Below the pieces are notes generated by a model. It did no database searches. It was not told the origin of the DNA and saw nothing but the letters and a program-made list of their open reading frames with translations. A program made the position numbers and the translations under genes. Shown one piece after another: positions 9,873 through 17,144 of a DNA stretch of 64,000 bases (positions are counted from its first letter, which is position 1; each line of letters starts with the position of its first letter). The stretch is from Sedimentisphaerales bacterium (GTDB taxonomy: Bacteria; Planctomycetota; Phycisphaerae; Sedimentisphaerales; Anaerobacaceae). The DNA is taken from contig JANQHJ010000114.1 of the NCBI GenBank assembly GCA_028282745.1, forward strand, positions 1-64,000. Reading direction: 5' to 3'.

Positions 9873-10706
9873 ATGAAATTTTTCAAAGCTATATTTCTTA
9901 TAATATTACTCCAGACAATTTTTGCTTCTGCACCTGTCGCCGTGGCGACAGATGTAAGCGGCAACAAAGCAAAGACTTACGTGGTTATTGTCAGTGGCAT
10001 CAATAAAGATCCCGAAGAAAAGCAAAGCAAGGGTATGACCACTCTTATTCTGAAATATTTCTTCGATGACGAAACTAATGTCGAGCCGGAGAACATATTT
10101 GTACTCGTACCGAAAAATTCTTTTGCAAGAAGAGACTATACGATTGATTGCACTAAAAAAACTCTCGAAAGCATTCTTAACAAATTAGCAAAAACCATTC
10201 AGCCTCAAGACACTTTCATTTTTTATTACACCGGTCAGGCTAATATCGTCAAAAAGAAGCTGCGTTTGAATATACCCGGCACCGATATTAGGCACGACCA
10301 GTTAGCGAAATTGTTAAAAAAGATAAAAGCCGAACAATCCCTCATTGTTCTCGATTGCCCCGGTTCAGGCCTTGCCGTAAAGTCTTTAATGAATCCAGGT
10401 CGAGTCATAATAGCAACCGCCGGAAGCGATCAGCACTTTAGTACATCTTTCAGCGGATACTTTGTACCAGCCATGACAGATAGCTTGGCTGATTATGACG
10501 AGGATATGAGAATATCATTACTTGAAGCCTTTAGATACGCTTCAATCCAGATGGATGAATATTATAAAGAAAACGAGCTAATGAAAACCGAGGCCCCTTT
10601 ACTGGAAGACGACAACGACGGTACCCCGAGTCAAAGACCATGGACTTTTAAAACATCCGGCAAAGACGGCCTGATTGCTTCACAATGGTTTCTAAGCGAG
10701 TTCTGA
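9873..10706 (+). CDS. Secreted caspase-like protein lacking the catalytic pair
   Basis: A 277-aa protein with a signal peptide (hydrophobic 5-20, likely cut near 26) and a caspase/peptidase C14-like core. The strand that normally ends in SGHG reads FIFYYTGQA here (115-123), putting Gln122 where the catalytic His should be. The strand that normally ends in DxCxSG reads IVLDCPGSG (158-166): by alignment on the final SG, Pro163 occupies the Cys position and the only Cys is shifted to 162. The fold call rests on these two strand-motif pairs and their spacing. It is probably catalytically dead, or uses Cys162 in an altered way. It follows the vWA gene after 14 bases with an AAAGGA ribosome site. 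Confidence 0.6.
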   Translation: MKFFKAIFLIILLQTIFASAPVAVATDVSGNKAKTYVVIVSGINKDPEEKQSKGMTTLILKYFFDDETNVEPENIFVLVPKNSFARRDYTIDCTKKTLESILNKLAKTIQPQDTFIFYYTGQANIVKKKLRLNIPGTDIRHDQLAKLLKKIKAEQSLIVLDCPGSGLAVKSLMNPGRVIIATAGSDQHFSTSFSGYFVPAMTDSLADYDEDMRISLLEAFRYASIQMDEYYKENELMKTEAPLLEDDNDGTPSQRPWTFKTSGKDGLIASQWFLSEF

Positions 10707-10732
10707 GACTAAGAGCAAAATTATTTATAGAA

Positions 10733-10761
10733 ATTGTTATGGATTTGATACTATATATAAT
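10733..10761 (+). promoter_or_regulatory. Possible sigma-70 promoter before the DUF4159 gene
   Basis: TTGTTA at 10734-10739 and TATAAT at 10756-10761, separated by 16 bases, lie in the 77-base gap between the caspase-like gene and the DUF4159 gene. The -10 box is perfect; the -35 box matches 4 of 6. The surrounding gap is AT-rich, so chance occurrence is possible. Confidence 0.35.
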
Positions 10762-10783
10762 AACAAATTGATTAGAGAAGATT

Positions 10784-11620
10784 ATGTTGAACCAAAACAA
10801 TAAATCAACAAGGCGCGATTTCATTATTAACACTGCCAAAGTTGCCGGCGGTTCTATACTAACTGCCTCTGCTCTTGCGAAGTCCGGAAAATCAAGGCAA
10901 GCCCGGATAGAGCAGGACATCCACGACCTCAACAATTATGATTTTATCCTGGCCCGCGCCAAATTCGCAGCCGAAAGCTCCGCCCCATGCCGCTGGAACA
11001 CTCTGCCGATCGGCGACAAACATCTTTTAGAAGATTTGAGCAGGGTAGTTAGATGCAAGGTAAAAGAAGTACCTCGCGTCAGTAAGGGGCTTGTTAATGC
11101 TCGAGAAGAATATTTCAACGCCGTTGTTTCTTTCGAAGATTTTGAAAGAGTCAGGCGATTTCCATTCGTCTTTATGACCAACGAAGGAGACTTTAGATTC
11201 ACCCAGAAAGAGAAAGACAATTTCAAAGCTTACATTGAACAGGGCGGTTTTGTTCTTATGGACGATTGTGTCTTGCATGATGTCGGTGACCACTTTTACC
11301 GTGGCTGCTACGCTCTTTTGATCGAATGCTTCGGCCCTGGCTCGGTTCAGCACGTGCCTAATGACCACGAAATTTTCCACAATGTTTATAACCTTGGTGA
11401 TTTCGGCTTGCCATTCGTCCAGGGTGTTAAGCACGGCCCTAAAGCATTGTTTATAAATAATCGCTTGGCTGTTTTCTTAAGTTCCGGGGACATACATTGC
11501 GGATGGGTTGACCGCGACCACGGCTGGTATGGAGCCGACGGCAGGGGGCCCGGATGTGCCGGATACCAAAAGTGCATCGAAATGGGCATCAATATTATCA
11601 TGTACGCTATGACTCATTGA
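10784..11620 (+). CDS. DUF4159 domain protein with Tat signal
   Basis: A 278-aa exported protein. The N-terminus has a twin-arginine motif STRRDF (8-13) followed by a hydrophobic stretch, so Tat export is likely. The body carries DUF4159 features: FVFMTNEGDFRFT, a GGFVLMDDC strand and a His/Asp-rich C-terminal half. DUF4159 genes commonly sit in MoxR/vWA clusters, and this one is in the same run. The domain resembles a glutamine-amidotransferase fold; its activity is not established. The use of Tat rather than Sec suggests it folds, perhaps with a cofactor, before export. Confidence 0.85.
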   Translation: MLNQNNKSTRRDFIINTAKVAGGSILTASALAKSGKSRQARIEQDIHDLNNYDFILARAKFAAESSAPCRWNTLPIGDKHLLEDLSRVVRCKVKEVPRVSKGLVNAREEYFNAVVSFEDFERVRRFPFVFMTNEGDFRFTQKEKDNFKAYIEQGGFVLMDDCVLHDVGDHFYRGCYALLIECFGPGSVQHVPNDHEIFHNVYNLGDFGLPFVQGVKHGPKALFINNRLAVFLSSGDIHCGWVDRDHGWYGADGRGPGCAGYQKCIEMGINIIMYAMTH

Positions 11621-11634
11621 TATGAGAATTCTAA

Positions 11635-13014
11635 ATGAAATATAAGTCCTGCATTGGTTTTGTCTTCTTCCTGGTTATTTGTACTAATTGCCTTGCCAAA
11701 TACTCCGGCCGTATTATCGACTGGAGCGGCAATCCTCTCTCTGGCACTGTTGTTTACGATCTGACAGATCATGCCTTAAAAATCCAAAACAATAAGCCAT
11801 TTCTCACCGAACAGATACCAAGAACCATTTCAGACAATAATGGCATCTTCGAGCTAAACAATAATAGCCGGCAGCTATTCATACTTTTGAAAAATATATA
11901 CGGCCATTATGCTTTTTTTACCCTTGACGGCGATCGTCAACCACTCGACATTATGATGCCAAAGGCCGCACAGTTGACAGGCAAGCTAATGGAAGGCCCC
12001 AATCCCGTTCCAGCTACCGAAATACAGGCATATTTCTTGCCTGAGGGAGAAGAAGCTGCCAAAAGGATGCGATACAATTTAACCGCAAAAACAAACAAAA
12101 AAGGCATCTTCAAATTCAAAAACCTTTTGCCCGGCAAATACTCCATTCACGTATCACAAGAGGTGCCCCAGGTCGGATGCTGCTTCAATCAGGTCATCAC
12201 AAAGCAAAAGCTCATAACTTTAGCACCCGGCCAAAAAAGGGAAGTAACATTGGGAGGCACTGATCTGCCGTCATTGCACGGCCGAATGACTTCCGCTGAC
12301 GAACTGCCTCTGCATGGCGTTTGGATACAGTTATTGCCAAAAGGCAAAGATCCCAATCTATGCTCGACTAATGGCCAAAACATCTGGGCCGCGGTTACAG
12401 ACCCCAATGGAAACTATAATATCTATGACATCCCGCCTGGCCAATATGAAGCTACCTGCTATAGGCGTCTTGCCGGAAATTCATATTCCAAAACATTCAA
12501 AAAAACACTCGATGTCAATATTGTTGATTTAGAGCAAAAACGAAACAACTTTGATATTAAGGTTGATCTCGAACCCTTTATGCCCCTGAAATATGGCTCA
12601 CTCGCCCCTGACATCGAAGCTAAACTGCTCGATGGAACATCTTTCAAACTCTCCGATCATAAGGGCAAGGTTGTTGTGTTGTATTTTTACATAAGTACCT
12701 GCCGGCCCTGCGTTTCTTCGATTGATTACTTTGAAGAACTACATAAGAAATATCAGGACCGAGCTAAATTCGTATGTGTCAATCTTGATAAAACACTCTT
12801 TATATGTGATGAGTTTACAAGTAAAAAAGGCCTGACACTACCTCAAATATATAACGGCCCAGCCCAACAAAACTCAATCGCCAAAGCTTACAAAATTTCA
12901 GAGGTACCGACCTCTTTCATCATTGATGCTAATGGAAACATTGCACAAATTGACCTCTTCGGCCCAACCCTCGAAAAATTCATCGACGAAAATCTGCTAA
13001 ACAACTCAAACTAA
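11635..13014 (+). CDS. Secreted thioredoxin-like protein with carboxypeptidase-regulatory-like domains
   Basis: A 459-aa protein with a Sec signal peptide (about 1-22), one or more CarboxypepD-regulatory-like beta-sandwich repeats (about 25-310, with phrases such as GKFKFKNLLPGKYSI and GNYNIYDIPPGQYEA) and a C-terminal TlpA/AhpC-type redoxin domain. The redox motif CRPC is at about 355-358, and a cis-Pro region EVPTSFII lies near 420. Probable role: extracytoplasmic disulfide reductase. It starts 14 bases after the DUF4159 stop and is the last gene before a terminator-like hairpin. Confidence 0.85.
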   Translation: MKYKSCIGFVFFLVICTNCLAKYSGRIIDWSGNPLSGTVVYDLTDHALKIQNNKPFLTEQIPRTISDNNGIFELNNNSRQLFILLKNIYGHYAFFTLDGDRQPLDIMMPKAAQLTGKLMEGPNPVPATEIQAYFLPEGEEAAKRMRYNLTAKTNKKGIFKFKNLLPGKYSIHVSQEVPQVGCCFNQVITKQKLITLAPGQKREVTLGGTDLPSLHGRMTSADELPLHGVWIQLLPKGKDPNLCSTNGQNIWAAVTDPNGNYNIYDIPPGQYEATCYRRLAGNSYSKTFKKTLDVNIVDLEQKRNNFDIKVDLEPFMPLKYGSLAPDIEAKLLDGTSFKLSDHKGKVVVLYFYISTCRPCVSSIDYFEELHKKYQDRAKFVCVNLDKTLFICDEFTSKKGLTLPQIYNGPAQQNSIAKAYKISEVPTSFIIDANGNIAQIDLFGPTLEKFIDENLLNNSN

Positions 13015-13029
13015 CCAACTGACCTTATC

Positions 13030-13077
13030 ATTCCCGCGAAGGCTGAAAGTGCCTTAGGTGCGGGAATACATGTTTTT
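13030..13077 (+). terminator. Hairpin plus T-run after the vWA operon
   Basis: ATTCCCGC (13030-13037) pairs with GCGGGAAT (13060-13067), and an inner AAGGC/GCCTT stem (13039-13043 with 13051-13055) closes on a 7-base loop. A TGTTTTT run follows at 13071-13077. It sits 15 bases after the thioredoxin-like stop codon and suits a plus-strand intrinsic terminator, though the T-run starts a few bases late. Confidence 0.6.
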
Positions 13078-13145
13078 AAAATTTGAATTTTGGTTATTCG
13101 ATCTTGTTTTGTATTTGGGATTTAGAAATTAGGATTTATTAAGTG

Positions 13146-13175
13146 AAAAAAGGGCAGCTTAGGAATAAGCTGCCC
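13146..13175 (-). terminator. Intrinsic terminator of the PEP-CTERM cluster
   Basis: GGGCAGCTTA (13152-13161) and TAAGCTGCCC (13166-13175) form a perfect 10-bp stem with a GGAA loop. Read on the minus strand it is followed at once by six T (complement of 13146-13151). It lies about 70 bases past the stop of the first LamG/PEP-CTERM gene, ending the minus-strand transcript. Confidence 0.85.
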
Positions 13176-13246
13176 CCAATACCCCCCCGGGGATATTCTC
13201 ATCGTTACCACCCCTAACTTTGTCACCCCCGCAGGCGACTATAAGT

Positions 13247-14077
13247 TCATTCCATCCGTCTCCTCCTGAGAAGCCCGAATCCGCCCAGCCCCAGCATCAC
13301 TAAAGTGCAAGGCTCAGGAACACAGGTGGTTGCGAAATCATACAAATCAGCGATTTCCTGCTCACTTAAAACGCTGTCATAAATAACTACTTCATCCATA
13401 CAGCCGGAGAAAAATCCGGTCAATGGAGTGACCTTACCATCATCGCTTAGCCATGTGTTTGCACCTAAAGCTATCGGCTCGGTATTGTTTTCGATGCCGC
13501 CGGTATAGTCGTTGGTATCTACGATACCGTCATTGATATAAAGCTCCATTCCGCCTGAGCCGAATGTCAGTGTGACTAAGTACCATGTATCAAGTACAAT
13601 TGGAGTGCTGTTTACTACATAGTAATTATCAGCATCGCTTTGCAATCTAACAGAGAGCTGCTGTGTAGCCGCATTTGTCATAAAGGTCAAATGTCCACCA
13701 TCGTCGAAATTCTTAGAGTCTTTAGAAAAGATAGCCGAATCAGTAATCGTATTCAGGTCCTTGAACCAGAACTGGACAGTCCCTTCATCGAGCTCATAGG
13801 CGTCGCTATGATCTATCTCTACATAAGCATTGATAAAGCAAGCTGCTTTATTATCATTACACTTCAATGACAATGCGCCTTCCTGACCGAGTGTAACATT
13901 ATTATAGGTGCCGTCCTGAACACCTTTTTCATCGCTGGCAACATTACCGCTTGTCTCATCGAGCCGCCAATAACTCACCGGCCCAAGAGCGTTGACCATG
14001 TCCACATAGTTAGCTGAACTAACTGCTATCATTGTTATAATGCAGATTAAAACCGTTATTACATTTCGAGCTTTCAT
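13247..14077 (-). CDS. PEP-CTERM protein with LamG/concanavalin-like domain
   Basis: A 276-aa exported protein. It has a signal peptide (about 1-22) and a LamG-like jelly-roll domain (about 28-245; typical phrases LGPVSYWRLDE and GCMDEVVIYDSVLSEQEI). The end is a PEP-CTERM tail: VPEP, a hydrophobic LVMLGLGGFGLL segment and RRRR. The tail is the recognition signal for an exosortase, which in related bacteria links proteins to exopolysaccharide-associated surfaces. AAAGGGA lies 8 bases before the ATG. It is the last of four consecutive PEP-CTERM genes. No exosortase gene is in the window. Confidence 0.9.
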   Translation of the reverse strand: MKARNVITVLICIITMIAVSSANYVDMVNALGPVSYWRLDETSGNVASDEKGVQDGTYNNVTLGQEGALSLKCNDNKAACFINAYVEIDHSDAYELDEGTVQFWFKDLNTITDSAIFSKDSKNFDDGGHLTFMTNAATQQLSVRLQSDADNYYVVNSTPIVLDTWYLVTLTFGSGGMELYINDGIVDTNDYTGGIENNTEPIALGANTWLSDDGKVTPLTGFFSGCMDEVVIYDSVLSEQEIADLYDFATTCVPEPCTLVMLGLGGFGLLRRRRME

Positions 14078-14104
14078 GATTAATATCCCTTTGATAAGAA
14101 GTTA

Positions 14105-14782
14105 TTATTTTTTACGCCTTAATAATGCTAATCCACCAAATCCCAGCATTGCGATTGTTGCAGGTTCCGGTATGACATTCTCACCGTAGTAAACTTCGTC
14201 TATTGCGTAACCATCTACTTTGCAGGGATTGTAATTTCCGTAATTGTCTGAAGATATACGCTCACGGTCCAGGTAAACGGTGTCAAAAGCAATGTCGCTT
14301 ATTATGCCGAAGAATAATTCTGTTCCATTGCTTTGTGGTGCCACTGCGATTGTAAATACCTCGTTATTTTCGTTGCTGAAAACCAGTTGTCCATAACCTT
14401 CGTCACCCCAGTCGATAATATTCAAACCGAATACCTTTATGGATTTATCGAAGGCGAACATTAAATTTCTTGTTATGGTCGCTACGTACTGATCACCGTC
14501 TGTCGCGTGAAGTCCAACATATTCCTCATCAAGAACTGCCAGGTTACGGGTGCCGTCAATAATGCTGAAATCTGCCACATCCACACTCGTTCTGGTGAGA
14601 TCACCTGCGGTCAAAACACTGCCTGCATCATCAGGAATAATTCTTTCGAAGCTTTCCATCAAAACAGGCCCAGCCGCTAAAAGAAAATCGGCTTCATTGT
14701 TATAGCTGATAGCTCCAAAGGATGCTGCTGACATTATAATTGCCGCGATAATGCTGATTGTTACTATTCTCTGTGTTTTCAT
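14105..14782 (-). CDS. PEP-CTERM protein
   Basis: A 225-aa exported protein with a signal peptide (about 1-23) and a beta-rich body that resembles the single-domain 'calcium-binding/choice-of-anchor' type of surface proteins. The C-terminal tail reads IPEP, a hydrophobic AMLGFGGLALL segment and RRKK. It follows the next PEP-CTERM gene by 86 bases. That gap contains an AGAGCT...AGCTCT hairpin and a TCGCTTTAAGCGA hairpin followed by a purine run leading to the ATG. The ligand or role of the body is unknown. Confidence 0.85.
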   Translation of the reverse strand: MKTQRIVTISIIAAIIMSAASFGAISYNNEADFLLAAGPVLMESFERIIPDDAGSVLTAGDLTRTSVDVADFSIIDGTRNLAVLDEEYVGLHATDGDQYVATITRNLMFAFDKSIKVFGLNIIDWGDEGYGQLVFSNENNEVFTIAVAPQSNGTELFFGIISDIAFDTVYLDRERISSDNYGNYNPCKVDGYAIDEVYYGENVIPEPATIAMLGFGGLALLRRKK

Positions 14783-14868
14783 TTTCTTTCTCTTTCTCGC
14801 TTAAAGCGAATTCTTGGTAAGAGCTGAAACTCTCCTGTGTTTAAGCTCTAAACCATATCTTGCATTAA

Positions 14869-15546
14869 TTAACTGCGCTTCCTGCGAGCTAAGAACATTC
14901 CACCAAGTCCGAGCATTGCTATTGTTGCAGGCTCAGGTACACACCATGTATCTACTGCTAAGGCATCAACATATATGTTGCCGCTGATGATAAATTTCTC
15001 CCATTCCGGGTTAGACGGATAACGCCATACATAAGTACTTTTCATCCAGCCGCAGCCTAATTGAACCGGGTCACCAAGAAGTCGAGGCGGGTAATTATGA
15101 GCAGGCCTGGGCTCCAAACATTCAAAGATTGGAACATCATCACAATCCTGTGGTTTCCATATAAGCGAAACATGCATAAGCTTCCAATCATTTGGACGAT
15201 CAAAGTTATCAACTAAAACTTCGATCTCACCGGACAATGCCCATACGCCCCTTCTACGGCTGTCATCGGCCTCCATAGTTTCGATCCAATGACTGCTGAC
15301 CTCTACTACCTTGGTATCAGGCAAATAACCAAGTGAACCAGGCTGCGGTGAGCTGGGGCTAACAGGGCCATCGGGTGCAATATTAAATCGCTGGTCTGTG
15401 TTGAACAGCCAGAATTGCGATGTTGTGCCATCTTGGCCGCGCCAATCTGGCCCACTACTGGTAATATCACTTATTTCTGTAGCGGATGCCCCAGCCGTTA
15501 ATACCAGTGCAACAATGATTGTTAGCATGATTCTTTTCTTTTTCAT
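14869..15546 (-). CDS. PEP-CTERM protein
   Basis: About 225 aa from the ATG at 15546 (MKKKRIMLT); a longer frame to 15585 exists, but the MKKKR start gives a proper signal peptide and has AAAGG just upstream. The body is beta-rich with many Pro, Trp and acidic residues and no domain I can name. The tail reads VPEP, a hydrophobic AMLGLGGMFLA segment and RRKRS. It is transcribed with its PEP-CTERM neighbours. Surface location is inferred from the tail. Confidence 0.85.
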   Translation of the reverse strand: MKKKRIMLTIIVALVLTAGASATEISDITSSGPDWRGQDGTTSQFWLFNTDQRFNIAPDGPVSPSSPQPGSLGYLPDTKVVEVSSHWIETMEADDSRRRGVWALSGEIEVLVDNFDRPNDWKLMHVSLIWKPQDCDDVPIFECLEPRPAHNYPPRLLGDPVQLGCGWMKSTYVWRYPSNPEWEKFIISGNIYVDALAVDTWCVPEPATIAMLGLGGMFLARRKRS

Positions 15547-15595
15547 TTCCTTTTCCCTTTCTGCTTTAGTATTGAGTTTCTCCATTATTATTTAT

Positions 15596-16432
15596 TTATG
15601 GTCGATTGCGTTTACGTCGTAACACTGACAGTGCTCCTACGCCAAACAATGTCATTGTCATTGGTTCCGGGACAACTCCTCCCGAAGGTGATCCGAGCCC
15701 CAGGATGCTGCCTTCGTAATCATCTATGAAGGTAAATGTTACGTCTTCTGCCGTCAGATCAATGTTGATCTCGTACAACTTCCCGATATGGGTTTTAAGA
15801 TCATTGCTTACGCCGAAAAGCTTACCGGCCTCTTCGTCGTACCAGATATCCGTAATTCTTTTCTCACTGGCAGAATCGAGATGCGTAGCTGCTCCGGTAT
15901 TAGGATCGATAAAATAAATCCTCGTACCGAACGATGTCTTGGTCATGGCGACCAGTTTATCTAATGATGCGTCATAATCTAACGCCCATGCCGCTCCATA
16001 AGCTCCCATCGCGCCGATATAAGTTGGTGTTCCGTTAGTTGTGTTGATTGTGTAAAGCCCGACATAGTCAGAGCCATAAAGAATATCGTTCTCTTCATCA
16101 TAAGCTAATGCACAGATATATTTGTTCCCGTAACTGCCGACTTCTGTTACTTCCAGGGTGCTGGCATTGATCCGGTACAATGATCCCCCCTTACCGGTTG
16201 CATAGAATGAATCTTGGTGTTCGCTGCCTGCGTCTGTCGCTCCCCACCAGTCTTGGTTCGTTGTCCCAAGAAGAGTTGTTTGTCCCGAATTGAAATCTAC
16301 CTGGTAAATTCCATTATAATTACCGGTTCCGACTCCATAGGCTACTGATGCACAAGCACTAACAGGTATTGATACTATTATGACCAGTAGTATCAATAAA
16401 AATGATAGTTTGGCTGCTCTCTTTTGCTTCAT
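15596..16432 (-). CDS. PEP-CTERM protein with beta-propeller-like body
   Basis: About 278 aa from the ATG at 16432 (MKQKRAAK), preceded by GGAGG at a spacing of about 9 bases; the frame extends to 16447 but that start overlaps the ribosome site. It has a signal peptide, then a body made of repeated short blades with Tyr/Gly and DEENDILYG-type phrases, like YVTN/SMP-30 beta-propellers. The tail reads VPEP, a hydrophobic TLFGVGALSVL segment and RRKRNRP. It is the first PEP-CTERM gene on this strand, directly downstream of a solitary copy of the hairpin unit at 16485-16640. Confidence 0.85.
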   Translation of the reverse strand: MKQKRAAKLSFLLILLVIIVSIPVSACASVAYGVGTGNYNGIYQVDFNSGQTTLLGTTNQDWWGATDAGSEHQDSFYATGKGGSLYRINASTLEVTEVGSYGNKYICALAYDEENDILYGSDYVGLYTINTTNGTPTYIGAMGAYGAAWALDYDASLDKLVAMTKTSFGTRIYFIDPNTGAATHLDSASEKRITDIWYDEEAGKLFGVSNDLKTHIGKLYEINIDLTAEDVTFTFIDDYEGSILGLGSPSGGVVPEPMTMTLFGVGALSVLRRKRNRP

Positions 16433-16484
16433 GAATACTTCCTCCATACTTGTATTTCTATTCTTCCTGGTTTCTATTTATTAT

Positions 16485-16640
16485 CACAGCCTGAGCCGTG
16501 CGATTTCTAAATGCTGGGCTGAAGACCTCACTTTAGTTATAATTGGTTCTACGGCCTCGAACCCAGCTTGGGGGAGAAAACTCCTCGTGAGCTTATATAA
16601 ACGTGACTATCTGTCACGACCGCTCTCAAATGTAATACTT
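16485..16640. repeat. Solitary copy of the two-hairpin unit (unit A)
   Basis: A separate copy of the array unit lies between the pseudo-receiver gene and the first PEP-CTERM gene. Hairpin 1 is CACAGC/GCCGTG (16485-16490 with 16495-16500). Hairpin 2 is GCTGGG/CCCAGC (16513-16518 with 16562-16567). Then come GGGGAG/CTCCTC (about 16571-16586) and a perfect CGTGAC/GTCACG hairpin (16602-16607 with 16613-16618). The tail after hairpin 2 is nearly identical to that of the last array unit (17794-17818). Strand of function is unknown. Confidence 0.7.
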
Positions 16641-16674
16641 TTTAAAGAACCAAAATTTATATTCAAAAATCTGC

Positions 16675-17076
16675 TTATGATTTAAATTTGTATCTCGCAC
16701 CGACACGAACAGGCGCTTCTAATCCCAGTATTCCACATACCGTATTGATCAACAGCTCACCGCCGCAATCTTCGGTCAGCACTGCCGTTGCCCCTGTACT
16801 GCGGGCCAGGATCTCTTGCTCCGAATTGCCCGGATCAATTAAAACGATAGTGCTCAGATCAGGCTTGACCATCCGTAGCCGTCTTTGAAAAAGACCATCA
16901 CGCATATCGTCAAGCTGCCATTTGCTAAGGACTACCTCAAACCTCTCATCCCGCAAAAACCGAACAGCCTCGATCGCATTTTCGGCCTCTATCAAACGAA
17001 TTGGCAGTTCTCTAAGGCTTCCGACATATTCTTCAAGCCCAACCGCCAACATATTTGCCTGTATCAAAATTTTCAT
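16675..17076 (-). CDS. Pseudo-receiver (response-regulator-like) protein
   Basis: About 133 aa from the ATG at 17076 (MKILIQANM), with GGAG about 9 bases upstream. A longer frame reaches 17151 but would run into the hairpin array. The order of strands and helices fits a CheY-like receiver: KILIQAN, IRLIEAENAIEAVRFL, FEVVLSKWQLDDM, STIVLID, GATAVLTED. The acidic pair after strand 1 is missing (QAN), and the usual phospho-Asp at the end of strand 3 is Ser/Lys. It is therefore probably not phosphorylated in the normal way. It stands alone, with no output domain, between the array and the PEP-CTERM genes. Confidence 0.6.
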   Translation of the reverse strand: MKILIQANMLAVGLEEYVGSLRELPIRLIEAENAIEAVRFLRDERFEVVLSKWQLDDMRDGLFQRRLRMVKPDLSTIVLIDPGNSEQEILARSTGATAVLTEDCGGELLINTVCGILGLEAPVRVGARYKFKS

Positions 17077-17144
17077 TGTTAATAACTCCGTATATTGCCG
17101 TGTCCAATTTCCCACAGCCGTTTTTGCGCGTACTATTTCTATAT

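Noticed and set aside
16380-16685. 101-aa plus-strand ORF across unit A
   Set aside because: Antisense to the PEP-CTERM signal peptide and read through the hairpin unit; no ribosome site. Its peptide similarity to the last array unit comes from the shared nucleotide motif.
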